Shown: piece by piece, positions 24,579 through 32,437 of the stretch | Position numbering within the stretch: the stretch's first letter is position 1 | Layout of the letters: each line of letters starts with the position of its first letter | Virus record (IMG/VR): IMGVR_UViG_3300021964_005385 | Span: 1-33,133 of that record | Length of the DNA: 33,133 bases | Source of the DNA: a virus | Strand: one strand, 5' to 3' | The notes under the pieces: generated by a model | What the model saw: the letters and a program-made list of their open reading frames with translations, nothing else | What the model was told of the DNA's origin: nothing | Database searches by the model: none | Made by a program: the position numbers and the translations under genes

Positions 24579-24992
24579 ATGAGTGAAGATTTCTTCGATA
24601 TTGATTATCCTGGATATGCGCCGCTAGAAATCACCTTAAAGAATGCTGATGACTTTCTCAAAATCCGAGAAACCTTATCACGTATTGGTGTCGCCTCCAG
24701 AAAAGACAAAGTATTGTATCAGTCCTGCCACATTTTACATAAGCAGGGAAGGTATTTCATCACACACTTCAAGGAGTTATTTGCTCTTGACGGTAAAGGC
24801 GCAGACTTTGGCGAGAACGATCTAGAACGTCGCAACACTATTGCCAAGTTGCTTTCTGATTGGGGTTTGCTAGTAATTATATTTCCTGAAAAGCACGAGA
24901 GCCAAGCACCTCTGAGTCAGATAAAAGTTCTCCCGTATAAAGAAAAGGGTGAATGGGAACTGATCACGAAGTATAATATTGGAAAAAAATAA
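24579..24992 (+). CDS. regA: Translational repressor RegA
   Basis: RNA-binding protein that represses translation of early T4 mRNAs, including those of the clamp and clamp loader, and its own. 137 residues (T4, 122). The core LEITLKNADDFLKIRETLSRIGVASRKDKVLYQSCHILHKQGRYFITHFKELF aligns clearly with RegA, as does LLSDWGLLVIIFPE and the ending EWELITKYNIGKK. The N-terminal MSEDFFDIDYPGYAP is an extension. Unlike T4, the gene has a late-type promoter and is separated from gp62 by a reverse gene. Confidence 0.95.
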   Translation: MSEDFFDIDYPGYAPLEITLKNADDFLKIRETLSRIGVASRKDKVLYQSCHILHKQGRYFITHFKELFALDGKGADFGENDLERRNTIAKLLSDWGLLVIIFPEKHESQAPLSQIKVLPYKEKGEWELITKYNIGKK

Positions 24993-25001
24993 TCTTTTTT
25001 C

Positions 25002-25030
25002 TTGACATTTTCCTATAAAACGCTTATATA
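25002..25030 (+). promoter_or_regulatory. Sigma-70-like promoter for Hsp20
   Basis: TTGACA (25002-25007), 17-base spacer, TATATA (25025-25030). Predicted +1 is 25037, giving the longest leader seen here (54 nt). The leader opens with a small hairpin, AGCGA (25037-25041) with TCGCT (25053-25057), followed by the Shine-Dalgarno AAGGAG (25078-25083). Confidence 0.8.
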
Positions 25031-25090
25031 TAGAGTAGCGATGCCTAATGGGTCGCTGTAACATAAACTCGCTTTATAAGGAGAATGAAC

Positions 25091-25558
25091 ATGGTAGTTC
25101 GTAAATTTAACGCACGTGATCTTCATGAGATCGCAAACTCAATTTCCCCATTCACTATTGGTTTTGATCGAGTATTCGATAACCTAAACACAGTAGCTGA
25201 ACTTTCTAATAATTATCCACCTTACAACATTGTCGAAGATGGCGACGGCAAATATACTATTGAATTTGCTGCAGCTGGATTCAATGAAGAGGAACTATCA
25301 ATCACACAAGTTCCAGAAGGAAATAAACTTGTTGTTCAAGGTGTTCAATCTGAAGCTGATGACCGTAACTTTGTCCACAAAGGAATCGGTGCTCGTAACT
25401 TCACAAAGACTTTCGCCCTAAATCAAGATGTTCAAGTGACTGGTGCGGCACACGTTCGAGGTCTGCTAAAGATTTTCCTCGAACATATAGTCCCAGAAGA
25501 ACGCAAGCCAAAAGAAATTAAAATTGGCATTGACGAAAAGCAGTTCTTGCAAGACTAA
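25091..25558 (+). CDS. Small heat shock protein Hsp20
   Basis: ATP-independent holdase chaperone of the IbpA/alpha-crystallin type. 155 residues. N-terminal TIGFDRVFDNL resembles IbpA; the alpha-crystallin domain runs from YNIVEDGDGKYTIEFAAAGF through GNKLVVQG to GIGARNFTKTFALNQDVQVTGAAHVRGLLKIFLEHIVPEE. The C-terminal KPKEIKIG replaces the usual IxI anchor. Hsp20 genes are widespread in marine T4-like phages. ATG 25091 is chosen because AAGGAG lies seven bases upstream; ATG 25085 is too close to it. Confidence 0.93.
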   Translation: MVVRKFNARDLHEIANSISPFTIGFDRVFDNLNTVAELSNNYPPYNIVEDGDGKYTIEFAAAGFNEEELSITQVPEGNKLVVQGVQSEADDRNFVHKGIGARNFTKTFALNQDVQVTGAAHVRGLLKIFLEHIVPEERKPKEIKIGIDEKQFLQD

Positions 25559-25565
25559 TAAATAA

Positions 25566-25588
25566 GGGGGAGCAGTGGTTGCTCCCCC
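25566..25588 (+). terminator. Perfect 9-bp hairpin after Hsp20
   Basis: GGGGGAGCA (25566-25574) pairs exactly with TGCTCCCCC (25580-25588) around the loop GTGGT. There is no T-tract after it, so it may be an mRNA-stabilising hairpin or a weak terminator rather than a classic intrinsic one. Confidence 0.6.
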
Positions 25589-25611
25589 AACTTAACTTAA
25601 TAGGATATATT

Positions 25612-25785
25612 ATGACAACTCATGAATCTATTGTAGAGCAATTCGAAACTTATCTCAAAGAAAATGAAACTTTCGGTAACGGCACTAAAGCTGCTGCTGC
25701 ACGTGCACGCAAGGCACTTGGGGAACTCGGTAAACTGACGAAAGAACGTCGTAAAGAAATTCAAGATGAGAAGAACGCACTATGA
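25612..25785 (+). CDS. Small basic conserved phage protein, 57 aa
   Basis: Starts at ATG 25612 with TAGGA about seven bases upstream; the longer reading frame would start inside the hairpin and is rejected. The sequence is helical and rich in Ala, Lys and Arg: ENETFGNGTKAAAARARKALGELGKLTKERRKEIQDEKNA. This pattern recurs in marine T4-like phages, sometimes noted as histone-H1-like. DNA binding is a guess. It is coupled to the next gene by an ATGA overlap. Confidence 0.75.
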   Translation: MTTHESIVEQFETYLKENETFGNGTKAAAARARKALGELGKLTKERRKEIQDEKNAL

Positions 25786-26093
25786 TTCAGATTTTAAAAC
25801 TATCTTCAGGCGAAGAACTTATCGGCACTGTAACTGACTTTGAAGTCGAAGGTCGCCAAGTAATCAAAATGGATAAACCAGCTGTCATTATTATGCAGCC
25901 GATCGAAGGTCAACCAGAAAAGTTTGGTATCGGTCTTGCTCCATATGCACCTTATGCTGAAAATAATTCTTTGAATATTATGCCGACTCATGTCATTGCT
26001 ATCATGCAACCGACTGATAATCTAAAAAATGAATATAACACTCACTATGGTTCTGGGGTTATTGTCCCTGAAAAACCTAAGTTGAAAGTTTAA
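25782..26093 (+). CDS. Small Sm-like conserved phage protein, 103 aa
   Basis: The pattern ILKLSSGEELIGTVTDFEVEGRQVIKMDKPAVIIMQP, then GIGLAPYAPYAENNSLNIMPTHVIAIMQPTDNLKNEYNTHYGSG, matches a group of short beta-rich proteins in marine T4-like phages with an Sm/SH3-like layout (Sm1-like strand order, then a conserved NxYxxxxG tail). No function is proven. It resembles in layout the small gene after uvsW. TAATG couples it to the next gene. Confidence 0.7.
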   Translation: MIQILKLSSGEELIGTVTDFEVEGRQVIKMDKPAVIIMQPIEGQPEKFGIGLAPYAPYAENNSLNIMPTHVIAIMQPTDNLKNEYNTHYGSGVIVPEKPKLKV

Positions 26094-26731
26094 TGTCTAC
26101 TCTAATCTGCAATCTTCCCAATGAAAAGGTTTATGTTCGTAAAGAATATTTGATGGATCACCAGTCAGGTCATGGTGAGTTTGTAGAAGGTCATTGGGTG
26201 ACATGTAAGTCTATTCCTGGACGTGCTTTCTACTTCGAAACATTTTTGCCTGAGTATGGTGCGCTTTATGATAAGTTGCCCATCTCGGCATTTGTTTCTG
26301 AACCCAAAACACCATATCCAGATTTACCTCTCCAAGACTTACAGTTTTGGAACGCAATGGACTATGGTGTGACTGCTGTTTGTAAGCAATTTATCGGCAG
26401 TATGGACTACGAGGTCTTCACTCGAAGCCATCAAATCCTCAAAGGGACTTATTGCTTCACTCTGGATAACTATCATGCTCAGGTCGATACGATTGATTAT
26501 AGCACTGCCGAGACGCCAGATGAACACAAGTCTTTTAATGTTCTCGAATTAGAGAATGGACAATATGCCGCATACCCTAACAACCGTATGCGTGTTTACG
26601 ATAACTCTTTGACGCCACAAGAGCCTAAGATGCCAGACTTCAAAGTGTCGACTGTTGAGTATCAAGTTGAGAACGGTTATGATTATCGACTCGGTGATAC
26701 TGATGAATATTTTTGGAAAACCAAAGATTAA
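26093..26731 (+). CDS. Conserved hypothetical phage protein, 212 aa
   Basis: Not assignable to a family. It has a beta-rich N-terminal half (EKVYVRKEYLMDHQSGHGEFVEGHWVTCKSIPGRAFYFETFLPEYGALYDKLPISAF), a DLQFWNAMDYGVTAVCKQFI segment, then a second domain with GTYCFTLDNYHAQ and FNVLELENGQYAAYPNNRMRVYDNSLTP. I recall similar proteins upstream of gp43 in marine T4-like phages. The gene is coupled to the preceding one and ends just before the gp43 promoter. Confidence 0.7.
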   Translation: MSTLICNLPNEKVYVRKEYLMDHQSGHGEFVEGHWVTCKSIPGRAFYFETFLPEYGALYDKLPISAFVSEPKTPYPDLPLQDLQFWNAMDYGVTAVCKQFIGSMDYEVFTRSHQILKGTYCFTLDNYHAQVDTIDYSTAETPDEHKSFNVLELENGQYAAYPNNRMRVYDNSLTPQEPKMPDFKVSTVEYQVENGYDYRLGDTDEYFWKTKD

Positions 26732-26734
26732 TCC

Positions 26735-26763
26735 TTGACATTTTTGCCCATTTGAGGCATACT
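26735..26763 (+). promoter_or_regulatory. Sigma-70-like promoter for gp43
   Basis: TTGACA (26735-26740), 17-base spacer, CATACT (26758-26763). Predicted +1 is 26770, exactly the A of the gp43 ATG, so a leaderless mRNA is expected. The nearest SD-like GAGG (26753-26756) lies inside the promoter, not in the transcript. Confidence 0.7.
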
Positions 26764-26769
26764 GAGAAC

Positions 26770-29286
26770 ATGGCTGAATTCTATACTTATTGCTGGCAAT
26801 ATGGTAAAAACGTATTGACCAGAGGTTATCGTGACGGCAAGCCCTTCACGGAACGAGACCCTTCCTTTAAACCTAAACTTTATGTTCGTTCCAAAGAGGA
26901 ATCGGACATCAAAGGTTTGTATGGTGAAAACTTAAAACCTATTGAGTTTCCAAACGCTTCTGAATGTAAAGAATTTCTGAAGACATATGAGGGTATTGGG
27001 AACTATCCGATCTACGGTCAGACTGATTTTACATATCAATATCTTTCTCAGAAATATCCTGATGAGGTTCCATTTGATATGTCTCAAATGGGTATTTGGT
27101 CTCTTGATATTGAGACAACGACTGAATTTGGATTCCCAGATCCAGAAAACCCTCTTGAAGAAATTATCCTCATCACAGTGATGAACAATAACACCAAAGA
27201 GGTTTTGACATGGGGTGTTGGTGAGTGGACGTCAGTATCAGATGAGATAAAAAACCTTAATGTTACATACGAGCCTTGTTCTGATGAAATAGAACTTCTT
27301 GGTAAGTTTGGTAACTGGTGGGTTCAAAACACTCCTGATATTGTAACTGGTTGGAACATCGAGTTTTTTGATATTCCTTATCTCTTGTCTCGGTTTGCCA
27401 GAAAGTTTGGTAAACAAGATGAATTAAAAGAAAACAAAGTGAGAAATGGATTCAGTCCATTCGACATGACTCGTCGGAAGTCTGTTACTATTATGGGTAA
27501 AGAACACACTCTTTATGATATTAAAGGTGTTGCTCAACTCGATTATCTCGACCTGTATAAAAAGTTCACTTATACTGTTCGTGAATCATATAAACTCGAT
27601 TACATCGCTGAAGTAGAACTCGGTCACAAAAAACTTGAAAATAACTACGACACATTCCGCGAGTTCTATGAGAAAGATTGGAATCGGTTTATTGATTACA
27701 ACATCATCGATACTCAACTTGTCGATGAACTTGAAGACAAGATGAAACTTATAGAGTTGATTGCAACTATGGCTTATGATGCCAAGTGTAATCTCACTGA
27801 CATTTATTCTTCTGTTCGGACATGGGATTGCCTTCTGTATAATCACCTTCTTAAAAAGAATATTATGATTCCACAGAAGCGTGTGAACGAGGATAGAACT
27901 ATTGAGGGTGCATATGTCCAGCAACCTGAGATCGGTGAATATGACTGGGTTCTGAGTTTCGATGCGACATCTTTGTATCCTTCTATCATTATGCAATACA
28001 ATATGTCGCCTGAGACTTTGGTCGATGAGGCACAGATCGATACTACAGTTGATCGTCTCTTGAATCGAGAAACAAATATCGATACTGATCACGCGATGTC
28101 TGCTAATGGTGCTAAATTCACAAGAGAACGGCAGGGTGTATTCGCTGAGATTACTCAGACATTCTTTGATGACCGCCAGAAATACAAGAAGCTAATGAAA
28201 GAAGCTGAACGCGAGTTTGAGAAAACAAAAGACCCATCCCTAAAAAGTAAGATTGCAAAATACAACAACTTCCAGATGGCTCGTAAGATTCAGTTGAACA
28301 GTCTTTATGGTGCGCTCGCTAATCAGTATTTCCGATATTATGATGATAAGATTGCTGAGGGTATTACATTATCTGGTCAGTTTATCATCCGTGAGACTGC
28401 CAAGGCACTTGATGAATATCTTAACGAAGTCTGTGGCACTGAAGGTGAAGTTTATTCTTTCTATTCAGATACAGATTCTTGCTATATTACCCTTGACAAA
28501 TTGGTCAAAAAGTTTTATAGTGGGTTAAGTAAAGAAAAGATTGTTGATGTTCTTGACAAGATTGCTGAAGAAAAAATCGAGCCAGCCATTGCAAGGGCGA
28601 TGAGTAAGTTGGCTGATTATACAAATGCCTTTGATGAGAAGATCTTCTTCAAGCGTGAAGCTATTGCCGATCGTGGTATCTGGGTTGCTAAGAAACGATA
28701 TGCTCTTAATGTCTGGGACAATGAGGGTGTTCGTTATAAAGAACCGAAACTAAAAGTTATGGGTCTTGAGATTGTTAGATCCTCTACACCTGCTCCTGTT
28801 CGTGAAAGTTTGCGTGAGGCAGTTAAACTTTGCCTAACGCAAGATGAAGCTGCTCTACAAAAGTTTGTTGAAGATAATTGGCAAGACTTTAAGAGCCGAA
28901 AAGCTGAAGAAATATCTTTCCCACGTGGTTGTAACAATCTTACAAAATATACCTCTACTGCAGATATCTATCAGAAGGGGACACCGATTCAGGTTCGAGG
29001 CGCACTTTTGTATAATAACGAACTAAAGAAAGCTAAACTTGAAATGAAATATCCTGTAATCAATGAAGGCGATAAGATTAAGTTCGTTTACTTGAAAGAG
29101 CCAAACACTCTTGGTGAGAATGTAATTGCATTTTCCTCTAAGATTCCAAACGAATTTGACCTTCACAAATATATCGACTATGAATTAATGTTTGAGAAGG
29201 CATTTATTGAGCCACTAAATACAATTGCAACGAGCATTGGTTGGAAAACAAAACCAGTTGCCACACTAGAGGATTTATTTTCGTAA
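26770..29286 (+). CDS. 43: DNA polymerase gp43 (family B)
   Basis: Replicative polymerase with proofreading. 838 residues, slightly shorter than T4 (898). The family start MAEFYTYCWQYGKNVLTRGY begins at ATG 26770; a longer in-frame start at 26713 is rejected as it lies upstream of the promoter. Exo I SLDIETTTEF, motif A SFDATSLYPSIIMQYN, motif B KIQLNSLYGALANQYFRYYD and motif C YSDTDSCY are intact. The C-terminal tail ends EDLFS, resembling the clamp-binding tail of gp43. The stop overlaps the MazG-like gene (TAATG). Confidence 0.97.
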   Translation: MAEFYTYCWQYGKNVLTRGYRDGKPFTERDPSFKPKLYVRSKEESDIKGLYGENLKPIEFPNASECKEFLKTYEGIGNYPIYGQTDFTYQYLSQKYPDEVPFDMSQMGIWSLDIETTTEFGFPDPENPLEEIILITVMNNNTKEVLTWGVGEWTSVSDEIKNLNVTYEPCSDEIELLGKFGNWWVQNTPDIVTGWNIEFFDIPYLLSRFARKFGKQDELKENKVRNGFSPFDMTRRKSVTIMGKEHTLYDIKGVAQLDYLDLYKKFTYTVRESYKLDYIAEVELGHKKLENNYDTFREFYEKDWNRFIDYNIIDTQLVDELEDKMKLIELIATMAYDAKCNLTDIYSSVRTWDCLLYNHLLKKNIMIPQKRVNEDRTIEGAYVQQPEIGEYDWVLSFDATSLYPSIIMQYNMSPETLVDEAQIDTTVDRLLNRETNIDTDHAMSANGAKFTRERQGVFAEITQTFFDDRQKYKKLMKEAEREFEKTKDPSLKSKIAKYNNFQMARKIQLNSLYGALANQYFRYYDDKIAEGITLSGQFIIRETAKALDEYLNEVCGTEGEVYSFYSDTDSCYITLDKLVKKFYSGLSKEKIVDVLDKIAEEKIEPAIARAMSKLADYTNAFDEKIFFKREAIADRGIWVAKKRYALNVWDNEGVRYKEPKLKVMGLEIVRSSTPAPVRESLREAVKLCLTQDEAALQKFVEDNWQDFKSRKAEEISFPRGCNNLTKYTSTADIYQKGTPIQVRGALLYNNELKKAKLEMKYPVINEGDKIKFVYLKEPNTLGENVIAFSSKIPNEFDLHKYIDYELMFEKAFIEPLNTIATSIGWKTKPVATLEDLFS

Positions 29287-29654
29287 TGTATCAAATTGAT
29301 GTTAAAAAATTTATGGACGCTTGTGATCAACCTTCTAATCAGGGTCTAGATTCAGGACAAGCCTATCTGTATATGGAACTCATTCGCGAAGAATGGGAAG
29401 AAACAAAAGAAGCATATGCTAACCAAGACCTTGTTGAAGTCGCCGATGGGTTGGCTGATATGGTTTGGGTAATTATGGGATTGGCTAATACTATTGGCAT
29501 TCCTTTTGAAGATGTATGGCGCGAGGTCAGAGCGTCAAATATGAGTAAATGTGTAGACGGCAAAGTTATTAAGAACGAAGCTGGTAAGGTCATGAAACCT
29601 GATACATATTTTAAACCTGACTTGAAAAAAATTGTTTATGGAGTGCACGAATAA
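29286..29654 (+). CDS. mazG: MazG-like nucleotide pyrophosphohydrolase
   Basis: 122 residues. The all-helical phosphohydrolase motif EEWEETKEA (EExxE, about 35-43) and EVADGLADMVWV (ExxxD-type, about 52-63) supply the magnesium ligands of the MazG/PRA-PH superfamily. Such enzymes hydrolyse nucleoside triphosphates; in phages proposals include dNTP cleanup and lowering of (p)ppGpp-like signals. ATG 29286 overlaps the polymerase stop; longer in-frame starts would lie within gp43. Coupled to uvsX by TAATG, so it belongs to the 43-mazG-uvsX-41 operon. Confidence 0.85.
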   Translation: MYQIDVKKFMDACDQPSNQGLDSGQAYLYMELIREEWEETKEAYANQDLVEVADGLADMVWVIMGLANTIGIPFEDVWREVRASNMSKCVDGKVIKNEAGKVMKPDTYFKPDLKKIVYGVHE

Positions 29655-30718
29655 TGAGTTTACTTGACAAGCTACAAAAGAATTCTACTATCAAGGATTC
29701 AAATATTTTATCTGAATCTAAGTTCTTCAGCACGAAGGATCTTATTCAAACATCAGTTCCCGCATTGAATGTGGCATTGAGCGGTCGCCTTGATGGTGGT
29801 CTTACTCCTGGATTGACAGTATTTGCTGGTCCAAGTAAGCACTTCAAGACAGCATTTGCTATGTTAATGATCAAAGCATATCTCGACAAGTATGAAGATG
29901 CTGTTGTGTTGTTCTATGACTCAGAGTTTGGTGCGCCACAAGGTTACTTCGACAGTTTCGGTATTGACACAAGCCGTATTATGCATACTCCTATCACTGA
30001 CATTGAGCAGCTAAAGCATGATGTGATGTCTCAGCTTAATAACATTGAGCGTGGTGATCACGTTATCGTAGTCGTTGACTCGGTGGGTAACTTGGCTTCT
30101 AAGAAAGAAGTTGAGGATGCACTTGATGGTAAATCAGTTGCTGATATGACTCGCGCTAAACAAATGAAGTCGTTATTCCGTATGATTACTCCTCATTTGA
30201 CCATCAAAGATATTCCTTGTATCGTTGTAAACCACACTTATATGGAAATTGGTATGTTCCCGAAAGCAATCGTTTCGGGCGGAACAGGTATCTACTACTC
30301 TGCTGATAACATTTATATCATTGGTCGTCAGCAAGAAAAAACTGGTTCAGATATTACTGGTTACAACTTCATTATTAATGTCGAGAAATCTCGTTATGTT
30401 CGTGAGAAGTCTAAAATTCCAGTAGAAGTTTCATTTGAGGGCGGTATCAGTAAATGGTCTGGTCTTCTCGATATGGCACTTGAGTCAGGTCATGTGGTAA
30501 AGCCAAGCAATGGTTGGTATCAGGTTGCAAAAGATGGAGTCGATAGTAAAAAATATCGAACAAAAGAAACTCATTCAAAAGATTTCTGGCTACCTATCTT
30601 GAGCGATGAATCTTTTTCTGATTGGATAAGTAAAAGATATTTGATTTCAAGCGGAAGCATTATGCAAGACGAAGTATCTGAAGACGATATCGCCGAGGCA
30701 TATGGTGACGATGAGTAG
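29654..30718 (+). CDS. uvsX: Recombinase UvsX (RecA-like)
   Basis: Strand-exchange protein for recombination-dependent replication. 354 residues (T4, 391). Walker A GPSKHFKT (about 58-65), matching the unusual T4 form GPSKSFKS, then YDSEFG, VVVDSVGNLASKKE as Walker B, and the DNA-binding-loop region VSGGTGIYYSADNIYIIGRQQ. The C-terminal tail is acidic (EVSEDDIAEAYGDDE), as in RecA-family proteins. Its mediator UvsY lies at the other end of the window. The zinc-ribbon gene starts inside its last codons. Confidence 0.96.
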   Translation: MSLLDKLQKNSTIKDSNILSESKFFSTKDLIQTSVPALNVALSGRLDGGLTPGLTVFAGPSKHFKTAFAMLMIKAYLDKYEDAVVLFYDSEFGAPQGYFDSFGIDTSRIMHTPITDIEQLKHDVMSQLNNIERGDHVIVVVDSVGNLASKKEVEDALDGKSVADMTRAKQMKSLFRMITPHLTIKDIPCIVVNHTYMEIGMFPKAIVSGGTGIYYSADNIYIIGRQQEKTGSDITGYNFIINVEKSRYVREKSKIPVEVSFEGGISKWSGLLDMALESGHVVKPSNGWYQVAKDGVDSKKYRTKETHSKDFWLPILSDESFSDWISKRYLISSGSIMQDEVSEDDIAEAYGDDE

Positions 30719-30899
30719 TGGGTGGTCATTACGAATGACTTGCGATCGTTGCAGTCGCAAGATTATGGACGATGAACCAGCTATGGTTTTTCAACGCCCA
30801 GAAGGAGATCTTGGGTTATGTGAAGATTGTGTAGAAGAAATAAAAGCGGAGTTTATTGATGAGAATCGAGACACAAATATTATCGAATCTAGTGACTAA
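30711..30899 (+). CDS. Small zinc-ribbon protein, 62 aa
   Basis: Two CxxC pairs, CDRC (about 12-15) and CEDC (about 38-41), joined by a short beta segment, make a zinc-ribbon likely. ATG 30711 overlaps the uvsX stop; ATG 30702 is three codons upstream in frame. It overlaps the start of gp41 by 41 bases. Function unknown; the setting suggests an accessory factor of recombination or helicase loading, which is inference only. Confidence 0.7.
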   Translation: MSSGWSLRMTCDRCSRKIMDDEPAMVFQRPEGDLGLCEDCVEEIKAEFIDENRDTNIIESSD

Positions 30900-32247
30900 T
30901 GAAGAGTATGTCCGAAAGGTCATTCCCTTCCTGAAAACTGATTATTTCACTGAAACTGATGACAGGATTGTATTTGAGAAAATATTTTCTTATGTTGCAA
31001 AATATAATAATCCACCGAGCAAAAGTGCATTGCTTATTGCTCTCCAAGATGACAGAAAAATCAGTGAAGATCTTTATGTCCAGTGTGAAACTCTAATCAA
31101 TTCTCTTAACGAAACTGCTCCTGAACAGGACTGGCTTGTTGATGAAACTGAAAGGTTTTGTAAAGATAAAGCACTTTATAATGCTATCATGGATAGCATT
31201 CAGATTATCGATGGGTCAGACACTACACGTTCTAAGGACGCACTTCCATCTCTTCTATCTGATGCACTATCAGTTGGGTTCGATAATAATATCGGTCATG
31301 ATTATATCGAAAATGCTTCTGAACGATTTGATTTCTATAACCGAGTAGAGGAAAAGATTCCGTTCGACTTGGATTTTTTTAACAAGATTACTGATGGCGG
31401 TCTTCCCAACAAAACATTGAATATTGCTCTTGCTGGCACAGGCGTTGGTAAGTCACTATTCATGTGTCATGTCGCTGCTGCTTGCATTTCTCAAGGCAAA
31501 AATGTTTTGTATATTACTCTTGAGATGTCTGAAGAACGAATCGCCGAGCGTATAGATGCTAACATGATGAATGTTCCGATTCAAGACCTAAAAGATCTGC
31601 CCAAGAAAATGTTTGACGATCGCGTCAAAAAAATTAATGATAAGATTGACGGTAAACTTATCATCAAAGAATATCCTACTGCCTCTGCGCATGCAGGACA
31701 CTTCAAGGCATTGTTGGAAGAGTTGAAGCTAAAACGCTCCTTCGCTCCCGACATTATCTTTATCGACTACTTAAACATCTGCACAAGTAGTCGCTTCCGT
31801 GCTGGTTCACAAGTAAACTCTTATACGATTATCAAAAGTATCGCCGAGGAACTTCGAGGTCTTGCTGTTGAGTATGACCTGCCGATCGTCTCCGCTACAC
31901 AAACGACTCGGTCTGGCTATGCTAATAGCGATGTCGATCTCACTGATACTTCTGAATCGTTTGGTCTGCCTGCAACTGCTGACCTGATGTTTGCTCTGAT
32001 CAGCACGGAAGAACTTGAAGCGCAACAGCAAATTATGGTAAAGCAGTTGAAGAATCGTTATTCTGATCCAACCTCCAATAAAAGGTTTATGGTTGGCGTT
32101 GATCGATCTAAGATGCGATTATTTGATTTGACTGACGAGGTTCAGAAAACTATTAGCGACAGTGGTCAGAATGATAGTGCTGCTGTTTTCGACAACACAA
32201 CATTCAGTAGTAAGATGACTGGTGATTACGGATCTATTAAAGTATAA
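30859..32247 (+). CDS. 41: Replicative helicase gp41 (DnaB-like)
   Basis: Hexameric 5'-3' helicase that works with primase at the fork. 462 residues (T4, 475). The N-terminal domain begins MRIETQILSNLVTNEEYVRKVIPFL; the RecA-like core has Walker A AGTGVGKS (near 193), LYITLEMSEERIAERIDANMM, Walker B IIFIDYLNIC, and a later VSATQTTRSGY. ATG 30859 has GGAG seven bases upstream; TTG 30856 is rejected. It closes the replication block, and a late promoter overlaps its stop codon. Confidence 0.95.
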   Translation: MRIETQILSNLVTNEEYVRKVIPFLKTDYFTETDDRIVFEKIFSYVAKYNNPPSKSALLIALQDDRKISEDLYVQCETLINSLNETAPEQDWLVDETERFCKDKALYNAIMDSIQIIDGSDTTRSKDALPSLLSDALSVGFDNNIGHDYIENASERFDFYNRVEEKIPFDLDFFNKITDGGLPNKTLNIALAGTGVGKSLFMCHVAAACISQGKNVLYITLEMSEERIAERIDANMMNVPIQDLKDLPKKMFDDRVKKINDKIDGKLIIKEYPTASAHAGHFKALLEELKLKRSFAPDIIFIDYLNICTSSRFRAGSQVNSYTIIKSIAEELRGLAVEYDLPIVSATQTTRSGYANSDVDLTDTSESFGLPATADLMFALISTEELEAQQQIMVKQLKNRYSDPTSNKRFMVGVDRSKMRLFDLTDEVQKTISDSGQNDSAAVFDNTTFSSKMTGDYGSIKV

Positions 32248-32250
32248 ATA
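32243..32250 (+). promoter_or_regulatory. T4-type late promoter TATAAATA, lysis-like cassette
   Basis: Perfect late-promoter box overlapping the gp41 stop codon. Predicted +1 at 32256; the 17-nt leader contains TAGGAG before ATG 32273. It would drive the membrane protein and spanin-like genes late in infection. Confidence 0.8.
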
Positions 32251-32272
32251 AAAAATATAATAGGAGATTAAA

Positions 32273-32437
32273 ATGTTAGATTTTATCACATCAAGAATTA
32301 AAGAACGCACATCATTAGACGGTATCGCTCTAATTGGTGCTGGCGTTGTGTTTTTAGTATTTAAACCATTTGCTTCGATTGCCGCATATGCCGCTATCGC
32401 TTATGGTGCATGGACTTTCTATAAGAAGGAAGACTAA
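32273..32437 (+). CDS. Small membrane protein, 54 aa, holin candidate
   Basis: Too short for most ORF callers. It begins MLDFITSRIKERTSLDG, has a long hydrophobic stretch at about residues 17-49 (IALIGAGVVFLVFKPFASIAAYAAIAYGAW) broken by KPF, and ends in a charged YKKED tail. One or two membrane segments are possible. Good Shine-Dalgarno and late promoter, and TAATG coupling to the i-spanin-like gene. A holin role is inferred from size, topology and neighbours; similar small proteins occur in marine myophages without proof of function. Confidence 0.7.
   Translation: MLDFITSRIKERTSLDGIALIGAGVVFLVFKPFASIAAYAAIAYGAWTFYKKED

Noticed and set aside
25557-25564. AATAAATA near the Hsp20 stop as a late promoter
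   Set aside because: Seven of eight bases match, but the first base differs, the predicted start would fall inside the perfect hairpin, and AATAAATA is common in such AT-rich sequence.
27586-28092. Reverse-strand ORF of 168 codons within gp43
   Set aside because: It is antisense to highly conserved polymerase motifs, has no promoter or Shine-Dalgarno of note, and the protein looks like a frame shadow.
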